The position numbers and the translations under genes were made by a program. The notes under the pieces were generated by a model. The model was not told where the DNA came from. It saw only the letters and a list, made by a program, of their open reading frames with translations, and searched no databases. From an uncultured Lachnospiraceae bacterium (lineage in GTDB: Bacteria; Bacillota; Clostridia; Lachnospirales; Lachnospiraceae), in the NCBI GenBank assembly GCA_902803015.1, contig CADCOL010000020.1, positions 1 through 6,977 on the forward strand: a stretch of DNA of 6,977 nt. Direction: 5' to 3'. Of the stretch, positions 1 through 5,736 are shown piece by piece (position 1 is the first letter of the stretch; the number at the start of each line of letters is the position of its first letter).

Positions 1-653
1 ATTCCGACGACAAGGATCAAAAGAAATCCGACAAGAAAGACAAAAAAGATAAAACCGATAAGAAAGATAAAAAGTCTGAAAAGAAAGAAAAGGAATCTGA
101 AGGAAAGGAAAAAAATACCGACGACGAAGACGATGACGACGAAGAAGAGGAAGAAGAAGCGTCTGAAAAGGCTTACTTCAAGTCTTCCAAGGAGCAGGCG
201 GATGATGCAAGAAATTCCGCAGTTGCCCTGATTATCGTCGGCGTACTTGGATTGACATTCGAGGCTCTGGTTGTATTCCATGTCCTTCCGCTTCAGGTAA
301 ACGGAATCCCGGGCGCAGTTTTGTATGGCTTTATGGCGCTGGTATTTGCAATTCTTCTTGTCAGCGGAATTATGTCCATTTTTACCGCGAAACGTTTGCG
401 CGGTGCCATTGTGGAAGAAAAGAACTATACCGACGAAGTTGTGGCTTTCTGCAAAGAGAATGCGGTTGATTTTGTTACCAAAATGATTCCTGATGCGAAA
501 GAGGAAAATGACGAAAGCGCATATTTTAACAGGATCGGTCTTTTGAAGATGCTGATTCGCAGGGAAGATAAATTTGCGGAGATTGAAGACGATGTTCTCG
601 ACAATATTCTTGACGAGAATTATTCCGAGATTTTCTCAAAAAAGAAATCATAA
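1..653 (+). CDS. Two-helix membrane protein with charged repeats, 5'-truncated, function unknown
   Basis: The frame is open from the left edge (first whole codon at base 3) to TAA at 651-653, giving 216 visible residues; the true start lies outside. A TTG at 252 falls inside the first membrane helix and is not a plausible start. Visible residues 1-37 are degenerate repeats of the form [ST][DE]xK[DE]xK; residues 40-52 are 13 consecutive Asp/Glu; residues about 73-95 and 105-127 are hydrophobic helices separated by a short loop (LPLQVNGIP). The remaining roughly 85 residues are charged, soluble and probably helical, ending in a lysine-rich tail. The overall shape (variable linker, helix pair, acidic helical C-terminus) resembles clostridial membrane proteins I recall as having a small N-terminal signal-transducing or zinc-ribbon-like domain, but that domain would be outside the window, so this is only a guess. 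It lies 25 bp before rlmH in the same direction. I am confident that it is a real gene and cannot assign a function. Confidence 0.85.
   Translation, partial: SDDKDQKKSDKKDKKDKTDKKDKKSEKKEKESEGKEKNTDDEDDDDEEEEEEASEKAYFKSSKEQADDARNSAVALIIVGVLGLTFEALVVFHVLPLQVNGIPGAVLYGFMALVFAILLVSGIMSIFTAKRLRGAIVEEKNYTDEVVAFCKENAVDFVTKMIPDAKEENDESAYFNRIGLLKMLIRREDKFAEIEDDVLDNILDENYSEIFSKKKS
3..113 (+). repeat. Degenerate lysine/aspartate heptad-like coding repeats
   Basis: Five imperfect units of 6-9 codons can be read in frame, starting at bases 3, 27, 54, 75 and 96: SDDKDQKK, SDKKDKKDK, TDKKDKK, SEKKEKE and SEGKEK. Each begins with Ser or Thr followed by an acidic residue and then alternates lysine with Asp/Glu. 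At the DNA level the middle units share the string gataagaaagataaaaag-like purine-rich sequence. The array reaches the left edge and may continue beyond it. It probably encodes a disordered, mixed-charge linker; length variation by slippage is plausible but not shown. Confidence 0.7.
120..158 (+). repeat. GAN triplet tract encoding 13 acidic residues
   Basis: Thirteen consecutive GAC/GAT/GAA/GAG codons encode Asp-Asp-Glu-Asp4-Glu6, directly after the lysine-rich repeats and about 20 residues before the first membrane helix. It is a low-complexity triplet run within the coding frame. A basic block followed by an acidic block suggests either an intramolecular electrostatic interaction or a flexible spacer; neither can be decided from sequence. 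Confidence 0.75.
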
Positions 654-678
654 ATCCGGAACGGATATCTAAGAAACC

Positions 679-1158
679 ATGAATATTACCATCATCTGTG
701 TCGGACGAATCAAAGAAGCTTTTTATCGCGATGCGATTGCGGAATACTCCAAGCGGCTTTCCAAATACTGTAAATACAGCATTGTGGAAGTGGCCGATGA
801 AGAGTGTCCCGAGAATGCGTCCGCATCGGAAGAAGAAAAAATCAAGCGCACGGAAGGTGATAGAATCCTGAAAAAGATTCCGAATTCCGCATATGTCATT
901 GCACTTGCCATTGACGGAAAACGCAAGGACAGCGTGAAGTTTTCCGAGGATTTAAATAAACTCTTTATATCGGGCAAAAGCGAAATCGCATTTGTAATCG
1001 GAGGATCCATCGGATTGTCGGACGAAGTTTTGCAAAGAGCAAATGAAAAATTAAGCTTTTCCGACATGACATTTCCGCACCAGCTGATGCGCGTCATTCT
1101 GTCCGAACAGATTTACAGAGCCTTTCGCATTATGAAGGGCGAACCTTACCATAAATGA
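679..1158 (+). CDS. rlmH: 23S rRNA (pseudouridine1915-N3)-methyltransferase RlmH
   Basis: Cytoplasmic SPOUT-class methyltransferase. The family uses S-adenosylmethionine to methylate N3 of pseudouridine 1915 in helix 69 of 23S rRNA, a late step on assembled 70S ribosomes. The 159 residues match the usual length of about 155-160. Visible signatures are the N-terminal beta strand [13 protein letters not shown], the glycine-rich knot segment [13 protein letters not shown] (105-117) that binds the cofactor, [17 protein letters not shown] (133-149), and the invariant GEPYHK C-terminus (154-159), whose terminal His-Lys is typical of the family. The ATG at 679 gives the canonical N-terminus. The Shine-Dalgarno is weak: only GGAACGGA at about 658-665, rather far upstream. 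It follows the membrane protein gene by 25 bp and precedes pdp by 58 bp. The identification is essentially certain. Confidence 0.97.
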   Translation: MNITIICVGRIKEAFYRDAIAEYSKRLSKYCKYSIVEVADEECPENASASEEEKIKRTEGDRILKKIPNSAYVIALAIDGKRKDSVKFSEDLNKLFISGKSEIAFVIGGSIGLSDEVLQRANEKLSFSDMTFPHQLMRVILSEQIYRAFRIMKGEPYHK

Positions 1159-1201
1159 CCGGTATGGGATTACAGGCAGGTGACTGATTGAATAATAATT
1201 C

Positions 1202-1208
1202 GGGGAGG
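1202..1208 (+). promoter_or_regulatory. Strong Shine-Dalgarno of pdp
   Basis: GGGGAGG, 8 bases before the ATG at 1217, is the strongest ribosome-binding site in the window. Its spacing favours the ATG at 1217 over the in-frame ATG two codons later (1223). It sits in the longest gap of the window (58 bp), suggesting that pdp is translated independently of rlmH. Confidence 0.8.
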
Positions 1209-1216
1209 GATAAATT

Positions 1217-2521
1217 ATGAGAATGTATGATCTGATTATGAAAAAACGTAACGGTCTGGCTCTTTCCGACGAAGAAATTCGATTTATTGTGGACGGCTAT
1301 ACAAAAGGCGACATTCCGGATTATCAGATGTCTGCATTTACCATGGCCGTCTTTTTTCGGGGAATGAACAGCAAAGAAACACTTGCACTTACCATGGCAA
1401 TGGCGGAAAGCGGCGATATGCTGGATTTATCCGGTATCCCCGGGATCAAATGTGACAAGCATTCCACAGGCGGCGTGGGTGATAAAACATCCTTATCCGT
1501 CATTCCGCTGGTTGCATCCTTCGGACTGATTACTGCAAAAATGTCCGGCCGCGGGCTTGGACATACGGGCGGAACCGTGGATAAACTGGAAAGCTTCCCG
1601 GGATTCCATACGGAGATTTCAGGCGATGATTTTATCAACCAGGTGAAAGAAATCGGAATTGCCCTGGTCGGTCAAAGCGCAGATCTGGCGCCTGCAGACA
1701 AAAAACTATATGCACTTCGCGATGTGACCGCCACGGTCGATAATATTTCTCTGATTGCTTCTTCGATTATGAGCAAGAAACTCGCTGCCGGAGCGGATTT
1801 AATCCTTCTGGATGTCAAGACCGGAAGCGGTGCTTTTATGAAGACATTTGAAGATTCGAAAGCTTTGGCCAAAGAAATGGTTGAAATCGGAAACGGTGCC
1901 GGAAGAAAGACCATGGCGACGATTACCGACATGGATCAGCCGCTGGGAAATGCCATCGGAAATTCGCTTGAAGTCAAAGAAGCCATTGATGCACTGCGTG
2001 GCTGTGCACCGGCTGATTATACCGAACTGGTATATGCATTTGCGGAAGAATTCCTTATGGCTACCGATATGGCTTCGACCAAAGAAGAGGCAAAACAAAT
2101 GGTAGATGCCAAGATTCAGAGTGGTGAAGCTCTCGATAAATTTGCCGAATTTGTGAAAGCACAGGGCGGAAATCCCGAAGATGTATATCATTACGAGAAT
2201 CTTCCGAAAGCCGATTTTACCGCAGAGATTCTTGCGGAGGAAGATGGATTCGTCGGACATATTCAGTGCGACGAAATCGGAATCTGTGCAATGCTTTTAG
2301 GCGGCGGAAGAGCAAAGAAAGAAGATGTGATTGACCCCGCCGTCGGATTTATCCTTCACAAAAAATGCGGCGATTATGTAAAAAAAGGCGAAAGCCTTGC
2401 AACCATGCATTATAATTCCAAAGAGTATCCTTCGGAGGTGGAGGCAAGATTTAAGAAGGCTTATACGATTCAGGCCGATAAGCCCGAAGCAAGACCGCTT
2501 ATTTACGAAGTAATCTCGTAG
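1217..2521 (+). CDS. pdp: Pyrimidine-nucleoside phosphorylase
   Basis: Cytoplasmic, normally dimeric enzyme of pyrimidine salvage. It splits uridine, deoxyuridine or thymidine with phosphate to give the free base and (deoxy)ribose 1-phosphate. The 434 residues match the family. Domains in order: N-terminal helical domain (about 1-70), central phosphoribosyltransferase-like domain (about 75-300) and C-terminal alpha/beta domain (about 340-425). The phosphate site KHSTGGVGDK (81-90) and the family signature SGRGLGHTGGTVDKLE (110-125) are intact. The base-binding residues known from the family are at the expected positions: Arg168, Ser183 and Lys187. Lys108, in AKMSGRG, replaces the Met found in thymidine-specific DeoA, which favours the broad-specificity Pdp type. 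It begins a tight gene run: phoH starts 11 bp after its stop. No deo or cdd partners are visible here. Family assignment is very secure; the uridine/thymidine preference is inferred. Confidence 0.96.
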   Translation: MRMYDLIMKKRNGLALSDEEIRFIVDGYTKGDIPDYQMSAFTMAVFFRGMNSKETLALTMAMAESGDMLDLSGIPGIKCDKHSTGGVGDKTSLSVIPLVASFGLITAKMSGRGLGHTGGTVDKLESFPGFHTEISGDDFINQVKEIGIALVGQSADLAPADKKLYALRDVTATVDNISLIASSIMSKKLAAGADLILLDVKTGSGAFMKTFEDSKALAKEMVEIGNGAGRKTMATITDMDQPLGNAIGNSLEVKEAIDALRGCAPADYTELVYAFAEEFLMATDMASTKEEAKQMVDAKIQSGEALDKFAEFVKAQGGNPEDVYHYENLPKADFTAEILAEEDGFVGHIQCDEIGICAMLLGGGRAKKEDVIDPAVGFILHKKCGDYVKKGESLATMHYNSKEYPSEVEARFKKAYTIQADKPEARPLIYEVIS

Positions 2522-2527
2522 AAAGGA
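2522..2527 (+). promoter_or_regulatory. Shine-Dalgarno of phoH
   Basis: AAAGGA fills half of the 11-bp gap after the pdp stop codon and lies 5 bases before the ATG at 2533. It supports that start and leaves no room for a separate promoter between the two genes. Confidence 0.65.
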
Positions 2528-2532
2528 TTTGA

Positions 2533-3549
2533 ATGGATCAAAGAAGCGTAACCTACAGAATGGAATTACCTGCCGAACATATGCGCAATATTTTCGGCGA
2601 AGGGGATGCGTATATTAAAGAAATCGAAGAGGAGCTGCATGTGGCGATTTTTGATCGTGACGGTGCGGTTTCGATTATGGGGCATGAAAACGATGTCAAG
2701 AAAGCAGTGGCGTTACTCAGTGAACTGACCGAGCTTTCCGCAAAAGGCATTCACCCGACCAAACAGAAGGTGGAGTACGGCATTGAAATGTCCAAGGAAA
2801 ATAAAGAAAATGTGCTGATTTCCATGGAAGGCGATACGATTTGCCATACGGTAAACGGCAAAACCGTAAAACCGATGACTTTGGGACAAAAACAGTATGT
2901 GGATGCGATTCGCAAAAACATGATTGTTTTCGGACTCGGACCGGCAGGTACCGGAAAAACCTATCTTGCCATGGCGATGGCGATTACCGCGTTTAAAAAC
3001 GAGGAAGTCGGACGAATCATTCTGACAAGGCCTGCCATTGAAGCAGGGGAGAAGCTTGGATTTCTGCCCGGTGATATGCAGAGTAAAATCGATCCGTATT
3101 TAAGACCCCTTTATGATGCACTTTATCAGATTATGGGTGCGGATGCATTTGTAAAGAATATGGAAAAAGGGCTGATTGAGGTGGCGCCGCTTGCCTATAT
3201 GCGCGGACGTACGCTTGACAATGCGTTTATTATTCTCGATGAAGCGCAGAATACGACGCCTGCACAGATGAAAATGTTTTTAACCCGTATCGGATACGGT
3301 TCGAAAGTTATTATTACCGGCGATTCGACACAGAAGGACCTTCCGAAGGATGCGATTTCCGGTCTGGATGTTGCCGTAAAAGTTGTTTCCGGTATAGACG
3401 GCATTGCAATCTGCAAACTGACCGGCAAGGACGTTGTCAGACATCCTCTGGTACAAAAGATTGTAAATGCATACGAAAAGTATGAAGAAAAGAATGTAAA
3501 GCGCGGCAAGAAGAAAGCGCCGGTTGCGAAGATTAAGAAGTCGGAGTGA
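2533..3549 (+). CDS. phoH: PhoH-family ATPase (PhoH/YbeZ-like)
   Basis: Cytoplasmic P-loop NTPase related to superfamily 1 helicases. The family is associated with RNA metabolism and, in bacteria with YbeZ, with YbeY and 16S rRNA maturation; the exact activity is not settled. The protein has 338 residues. Residues about 8-68 form a KH-like alpha/beta region with GEGDAYIKEIEE (22-33) in the place of the GxxG loop. A linker follows, and then the ATPase core from about 115: Walker A GPAGTGKT (136-143), Walker B FIILDEAQN (232-240), and GDSTQ (263-267) resembling helicase motif III. HPLVQKIVNAYEKYE (304-318) is the usual family ending. After it comes a basic tail to residue 338 with KRGKKK and KIKK clusters, possibly binding RNA. 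It is 11 bp after pdp and 6 bp before ybeY, so co-expression with ybeY is likely. There is no pgpH-like gene between it and ybeY. Confidence 0.95.
   Translation: MDQRSVTYRMELPAEHMRNIFGEGDAYIKEIEEELHVAIFDRDGAVSIMGHENDVKKAVALLSELTELSAKGIHPTKQKVEYGIEMSKENKENVLISMEGDTICHTVNGKTVKPMTLGQKQYVDAIRKNMIVFGLGPAGTGKTYLAMAMAITAFKNEEVGRIILTRPAIEAGEKLGFLPGDMQSKIDPYLRPLYDALYQIMGADAFVKNMEKGLIEVAPLAYMRGRTLDNAFIILDEAQNTTPAQMKMFLTRIGYGSKVIITGDSTQKDLPKDAISGLDVAVKVVSGIDGIAICKLTGKDVVRHPLVQKIVNAYEKYEEKNVKRGKKKAPVAKIKKSE
3543..3546 (+). promoter_or_regulatory. Shine-Dalgarno of ybeY inside the end of phoH
   Basis: GGAG overlaps the last codons of phoH and lies 9 bases before the ATG at 3556. The phoH stop codon falls between this site and the start, so ribosomes finishing phoH would clear the site for ybeY. 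Confidence 0.55.
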
Positions 3550-3555
3550 TTATAA

Positions 3556-4071
3556 ATGCAAATTTTTCTGGATAACGAAACCGATTACAATCCCGGATTT
3601 GATTTGGAAGAACTGACCAAAGAAGTCTCCAAATACATTCTTTCCGAGGAAAAATGCCCGTTTCAGTGTGAGATTTCCCTTCTGGTAACGGATGATGAGG
3701 GAATCCGTGAAGTAAACCGTGATTTTCGTGGAATCGATAAAGAAACGGATGTGCTTTCATTCCCGGCTTTTGATTATGAAAAAGCGGGAGATTTCGGATT
3801 CTATCAAAGCGAAGAATTCTACGGGAATATCAATCCGGACAACGGTTGCTTTGTTCTCGGCGATATTATGATCAATAAAAACCGTGTGATTTCACAGGCC
3901 GCGGAATACGGTCATTCCGAGAAACGGGAATTTGCTTTTCTCGTCGCACATTCCGTGCTTCATTTAATCGGTTACGACCATATGACCGATGAAGAAGCTG
4001 CGGTAATGGAAGGAAAGCAGAAAGAATATCTCGATGCGCTCGGAATCAGCAGAGATTCGAAGGAACAGTAA
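3556..4071 (+). CDS. ybeY: Endoribonuclease/rRNA maturation factor YbeY
   Basis: Cytoplasmic metalloprotein of the UPF0054 family. It acts in 16S rRNA 3'-end maturation and ribosome quality control, and single-strand endoribonuclease activity has been reported for family members. The 171 residues are slightly longer than the E. coli protein. The metal-binding H-x3-H-x5-H motif is complete as HSVLHLIGYDH, with His132, His136 and His142. The conserved NRDFRGIDKETDVLSFP block (54-70) carries Arg58, the counterpart of the conserved active-site arginine, and LGDIMI (101-106) is the usual strand. The extra length lies mainly between residues 71 and 100, an aromatic and acidic loop that is shorter in E. 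coli. It starts 6 bp after phoH and its stop abuts the ATG of the flippase gene. The neighbouring phoH matches the known YbeY-YbeZ partnership. Confidence 0.96.
   Translation: MQIFLDNETDYNPGFDLEELTKEVSKYILSEEKCPFQCEISLLVTDDEGIREVNRDFRGIDKETDVLSFPAFDYEKAGDFGFYQSEEFYGNINPDNGCFVLGDIMINKNRVISQAAEYGHSEKREFAFLVAHSVLHLIGYDHMTDEEAAVMEGKQKEYLDALGISRDSKEQ
4060..4064 (+). promoter_or_regulatory. Shine-Dalgarno of the flippase gene inside ybeY
   Basis: AAGGA lies within the last codons of ybeY, 7 bases before the ATG at 4072, which follows the ybeY TAA directly with no gap. This arrangement fixes the start and implies translational coupling. Confidence 0.6.
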
Positions 4072-5736
4072 ATGGGTAAAAAGAAACGTACAAAAAGCAT
4101 AGCCGGCAGTATTCTGGTGCAGGGAGGAATCCTTGCCATCGCCGGTATTATCGCAAGAGCAATCGGTCTGATTCGCCGGATTCCGCTTACCAATATCATC
4201 GGCGATATGGGCAACGGATATTATGCGAATGCGTATGAAATCTATTCGATTGTCTTACTTTTGTCGTCCTATTCGCTGCCGGTTGCCATTTCCAGACTGG
4301 TAGCGTCCAGAACGGAACGCGGGCAGATTAAGAATACACAGAAATATTTTAAGGGTGCATTGCTCTTTGCGCTGATTTCCGGCGGATTGTCCTGCGGACT
4401 GGTAATGGTATTTGCGGATACGCTTGCCACAACCGTAATGGGCGAGCCAAAATCCGCAATGGCTTTAAGAGTTCTTGCTCCGACGCTTTTGATTTTTGCA
4501 ATCATGGGCGCATTCCGCGGATATTTCCAGGGAAAAGGAACCATGGTGGTTACCGCAATTTCCCAGATTATCGAGCAGATTGTACTTGTTGTAACGTCAC
4601 TGGTATTTGCATCCATTTTCTTTAATATCGGTTCCAAGTTCGGCAATATCATGATGGATGCCAATTTTGCCCCGGCACTCGGTGCGGCCGGTGCAACGGT
4701 CGGTTGCGGACTCGGTGCACTGGCATCGTTGCTTTATGTAATGATCAATTACCAGCTCTATGTAAAGAAACGCGTATCAAAAGAAATCGTCATGGATCCG
4801 ACCAAGAAGACGGAACCCATGGGAGTTGTCATGACGACGATTCTGATCACGGTGGTACCGTTTATCTTAAGCACCGTAATCTATAATGTTTCCGGTATTT
4901 TAAACCAGTCCACATACAATCACTTCATGGAATCCATCGGAAAAGTGGATTTAAAGACGCTTTGCATGGGTGTTTATTCCGGTAAATACAAGGTTTTGAT
5001 TAATCTTCCGATTGCGCTTGCAAATGCAATGGTTTCTGCAATTGTGCCGTCCCTTTCCGCAAGCGTTTCGAAAAACGATCATGTGACCGCAAGAATGAAG
5101 GTTGCTTCCGCGATTCGTGTTACGATGGTCATTACGATTCCATGTGCGGTCGGTCTTGCGGTACTCGGCCATCCGATTGTGGATATTCTGTTTAACGGCG
5201 AAATCGATATGGCTGCAAGAATGCTCTATATCGGTACTTTGTCGATTATATTCTTTGCATTGTCGACGCTCGGAAACGGTATTTTGCAGGGCATCGGAAA
5301 AATCTATGTTCCGGTCATCAATGCCGCCATTGCGCTGGTGGTAAACGTTCTTTCCATGCAGCTTTTCCTGCGCGGACTGAAAATCGGCATTTATTCCGTC
5401 GTTCTTGCAAACATGCTGTTTTCGCTTGTTATGTGCATTCTGAATCATCTGATGATTCACAAATACCTGCATTATAAGCAGGAGACCAGGCAGACATTCA
5501 TTATACCGGCGCTTTGTTCCGTTATTATGGGAGCGCTTTGCCTGCCGGTATATCTTTTGTTCAATCTGTTTTTACCGTTCCAGATTGCATGTATGATTGC
5601 CATTATTTTTGCAATCATCGTTTACCTGATTCTGATGACGGTATTCAAAGGCTTTACGAAAGAAACATTTGACGCATTGCCCATGGGCGATAAGCTTCTT
5701 CGGTTTTTCCAACGTTTGGGGTTATTTAGAAAATGA
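4072..5736 (+). CDS. MOP-superfamily lipid-linked polysaccharide flippase (SpoVB/YtgP/MurJ-like)
   Basis: Integral membrane transporter of 554 residues, predicted by eye to have 14 helices (about 10-32, 54-74, 95-115, 130-148, 163-185, 204-229, 253-275, 306-330, 349-372, 384-406, 411-432, 438-460, 475-498 and 503-524). The basic N-terminus is followed by ARAIGLIRRIPLTNIIG (28-44), and FRGYFQGKGTMVVTAISQI (148-166) is a hallmark of the SpoVB/YtgP branch of the polysaccharide-synthesis flippases. LINLPIALANAMVSAIVPSL (309-328) and LGNGILQGIGKIYVPVINA (400-418) are also typical. Members move undecaprenyl-linked precursors across the membrane; YtgP of Bacillus is a lipid II flippase (MurJ), while SpoVB is linked to spore cortex synthesis. 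Which substrate applies here cannot be told, so no symbol is given. The ATG abuts the ybeY stop, and the gene's own stop overlaps the next start as ATGA. Family call is strong, substrate open. Confidence 0.92.
   Translation: MGKKKRTKSIAGSILVQGGILAIAGIIARAIGLIRRIPLTNIIGDMGNGYYANAYEIYSIVLLLSSYSLPVAISRLVASRTERGQIKNTQKYFKGALLFALISGGLSCGLVMVFADTLATTVMGEPKSAMALRVLAPTLLIFAIMGAFRGYFQGKGTMVVTAISQIIEQIVLVVTSLVFASIFFNIGSKFGNIMMDANFAPALGAAGATVGCGLGALASLLYVMINYQLYVKKRVSKEIVMDPTKKTEPMGVVMTTILITVVPFILSTVIYNVSGILNQSTYNHFMESIGKVDLKTLCMGVYSGKYKVLINLPIALANAMVSAIVPSLSASVSKNDHVTARMKVASAIRVTMVITIPCAVGLAVLGHPIVDILFNGEIDMAARMLYIGTLSIIFFALSTLGNGILQGIGKIYVPVINAAIALVVNVLSMQLFLRGLKIGIYSVVLANMLFSLVMCILNHLMIHKYLHYKQETRQTFIIPALCSVIMGALCLPVYLLFNLFLPFQIACMIAIIFAIIVYLILMTVFKGFTKETFDALPMGDKLLRFFQRLGLFRK
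5733..5736 (+). other. ATGA stop/start overlap
   Basis: The four bases ATGA hold both the TGA that ends the flippase frame and the ATG that begins the flavoprotein frame. With only a weak upstream GGGG, this overlap is the main evidence for the start of the last gene and for termination-reinitiation coupling. Confidence 0.8.

Noticed and set aside
252..653. A 133-residue protein starting at the TTG at 252
   Set aside because: The same frame is open back to the left edge, and this TTG codes a leucine inside the first membrane helix; starting there would cut the helix in half.
654..666. Small hairpin ATCCGGAACGGAT just after the first stop codon
   Set aside because: The stem is only 5 bp with a 3-base loop and no T-tract follows, so it is not a credible terminator; it overlaps the weak rlmH ribosome-binding site, but any control role is unsupported.
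1169..1199. Possible promoter ATTACA with 16 bp to AATAAT before pdp
   Set aside because: The match to the consensus is partial, and transcription would begin at about 1203, inside the Shine-Dalgarno, leaving almost no leader. It is probably chance AT-rich sequence.
1848..2105. 85-codon + strand frame overlapping pdp
   Set aside because: It is an out-of-frame reading inside the central and C-terminal part of an intact enzyme gene, rich in Trp/Arg/Lys with no recognisable fold.
1799..2260. 153-codon open frame on the minus strand within pdp
   Set aside because: It lies antisense to well-conserved pdp coding sequence, has low-complexity Phe/Ile/Cys-rich composition, no ribosome-binding evidence that I could see, and resembles no family; it is a shadow of the real gene.
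4951..5472. 173-codon open frame on the minus strand within the flippase gene
   Set aside because: Its His/Asn/Arg/Gln-rich composition is what reverse-reading of hydrophobic membrane codons gives; no domain is recognisable and the sense gene is certain.
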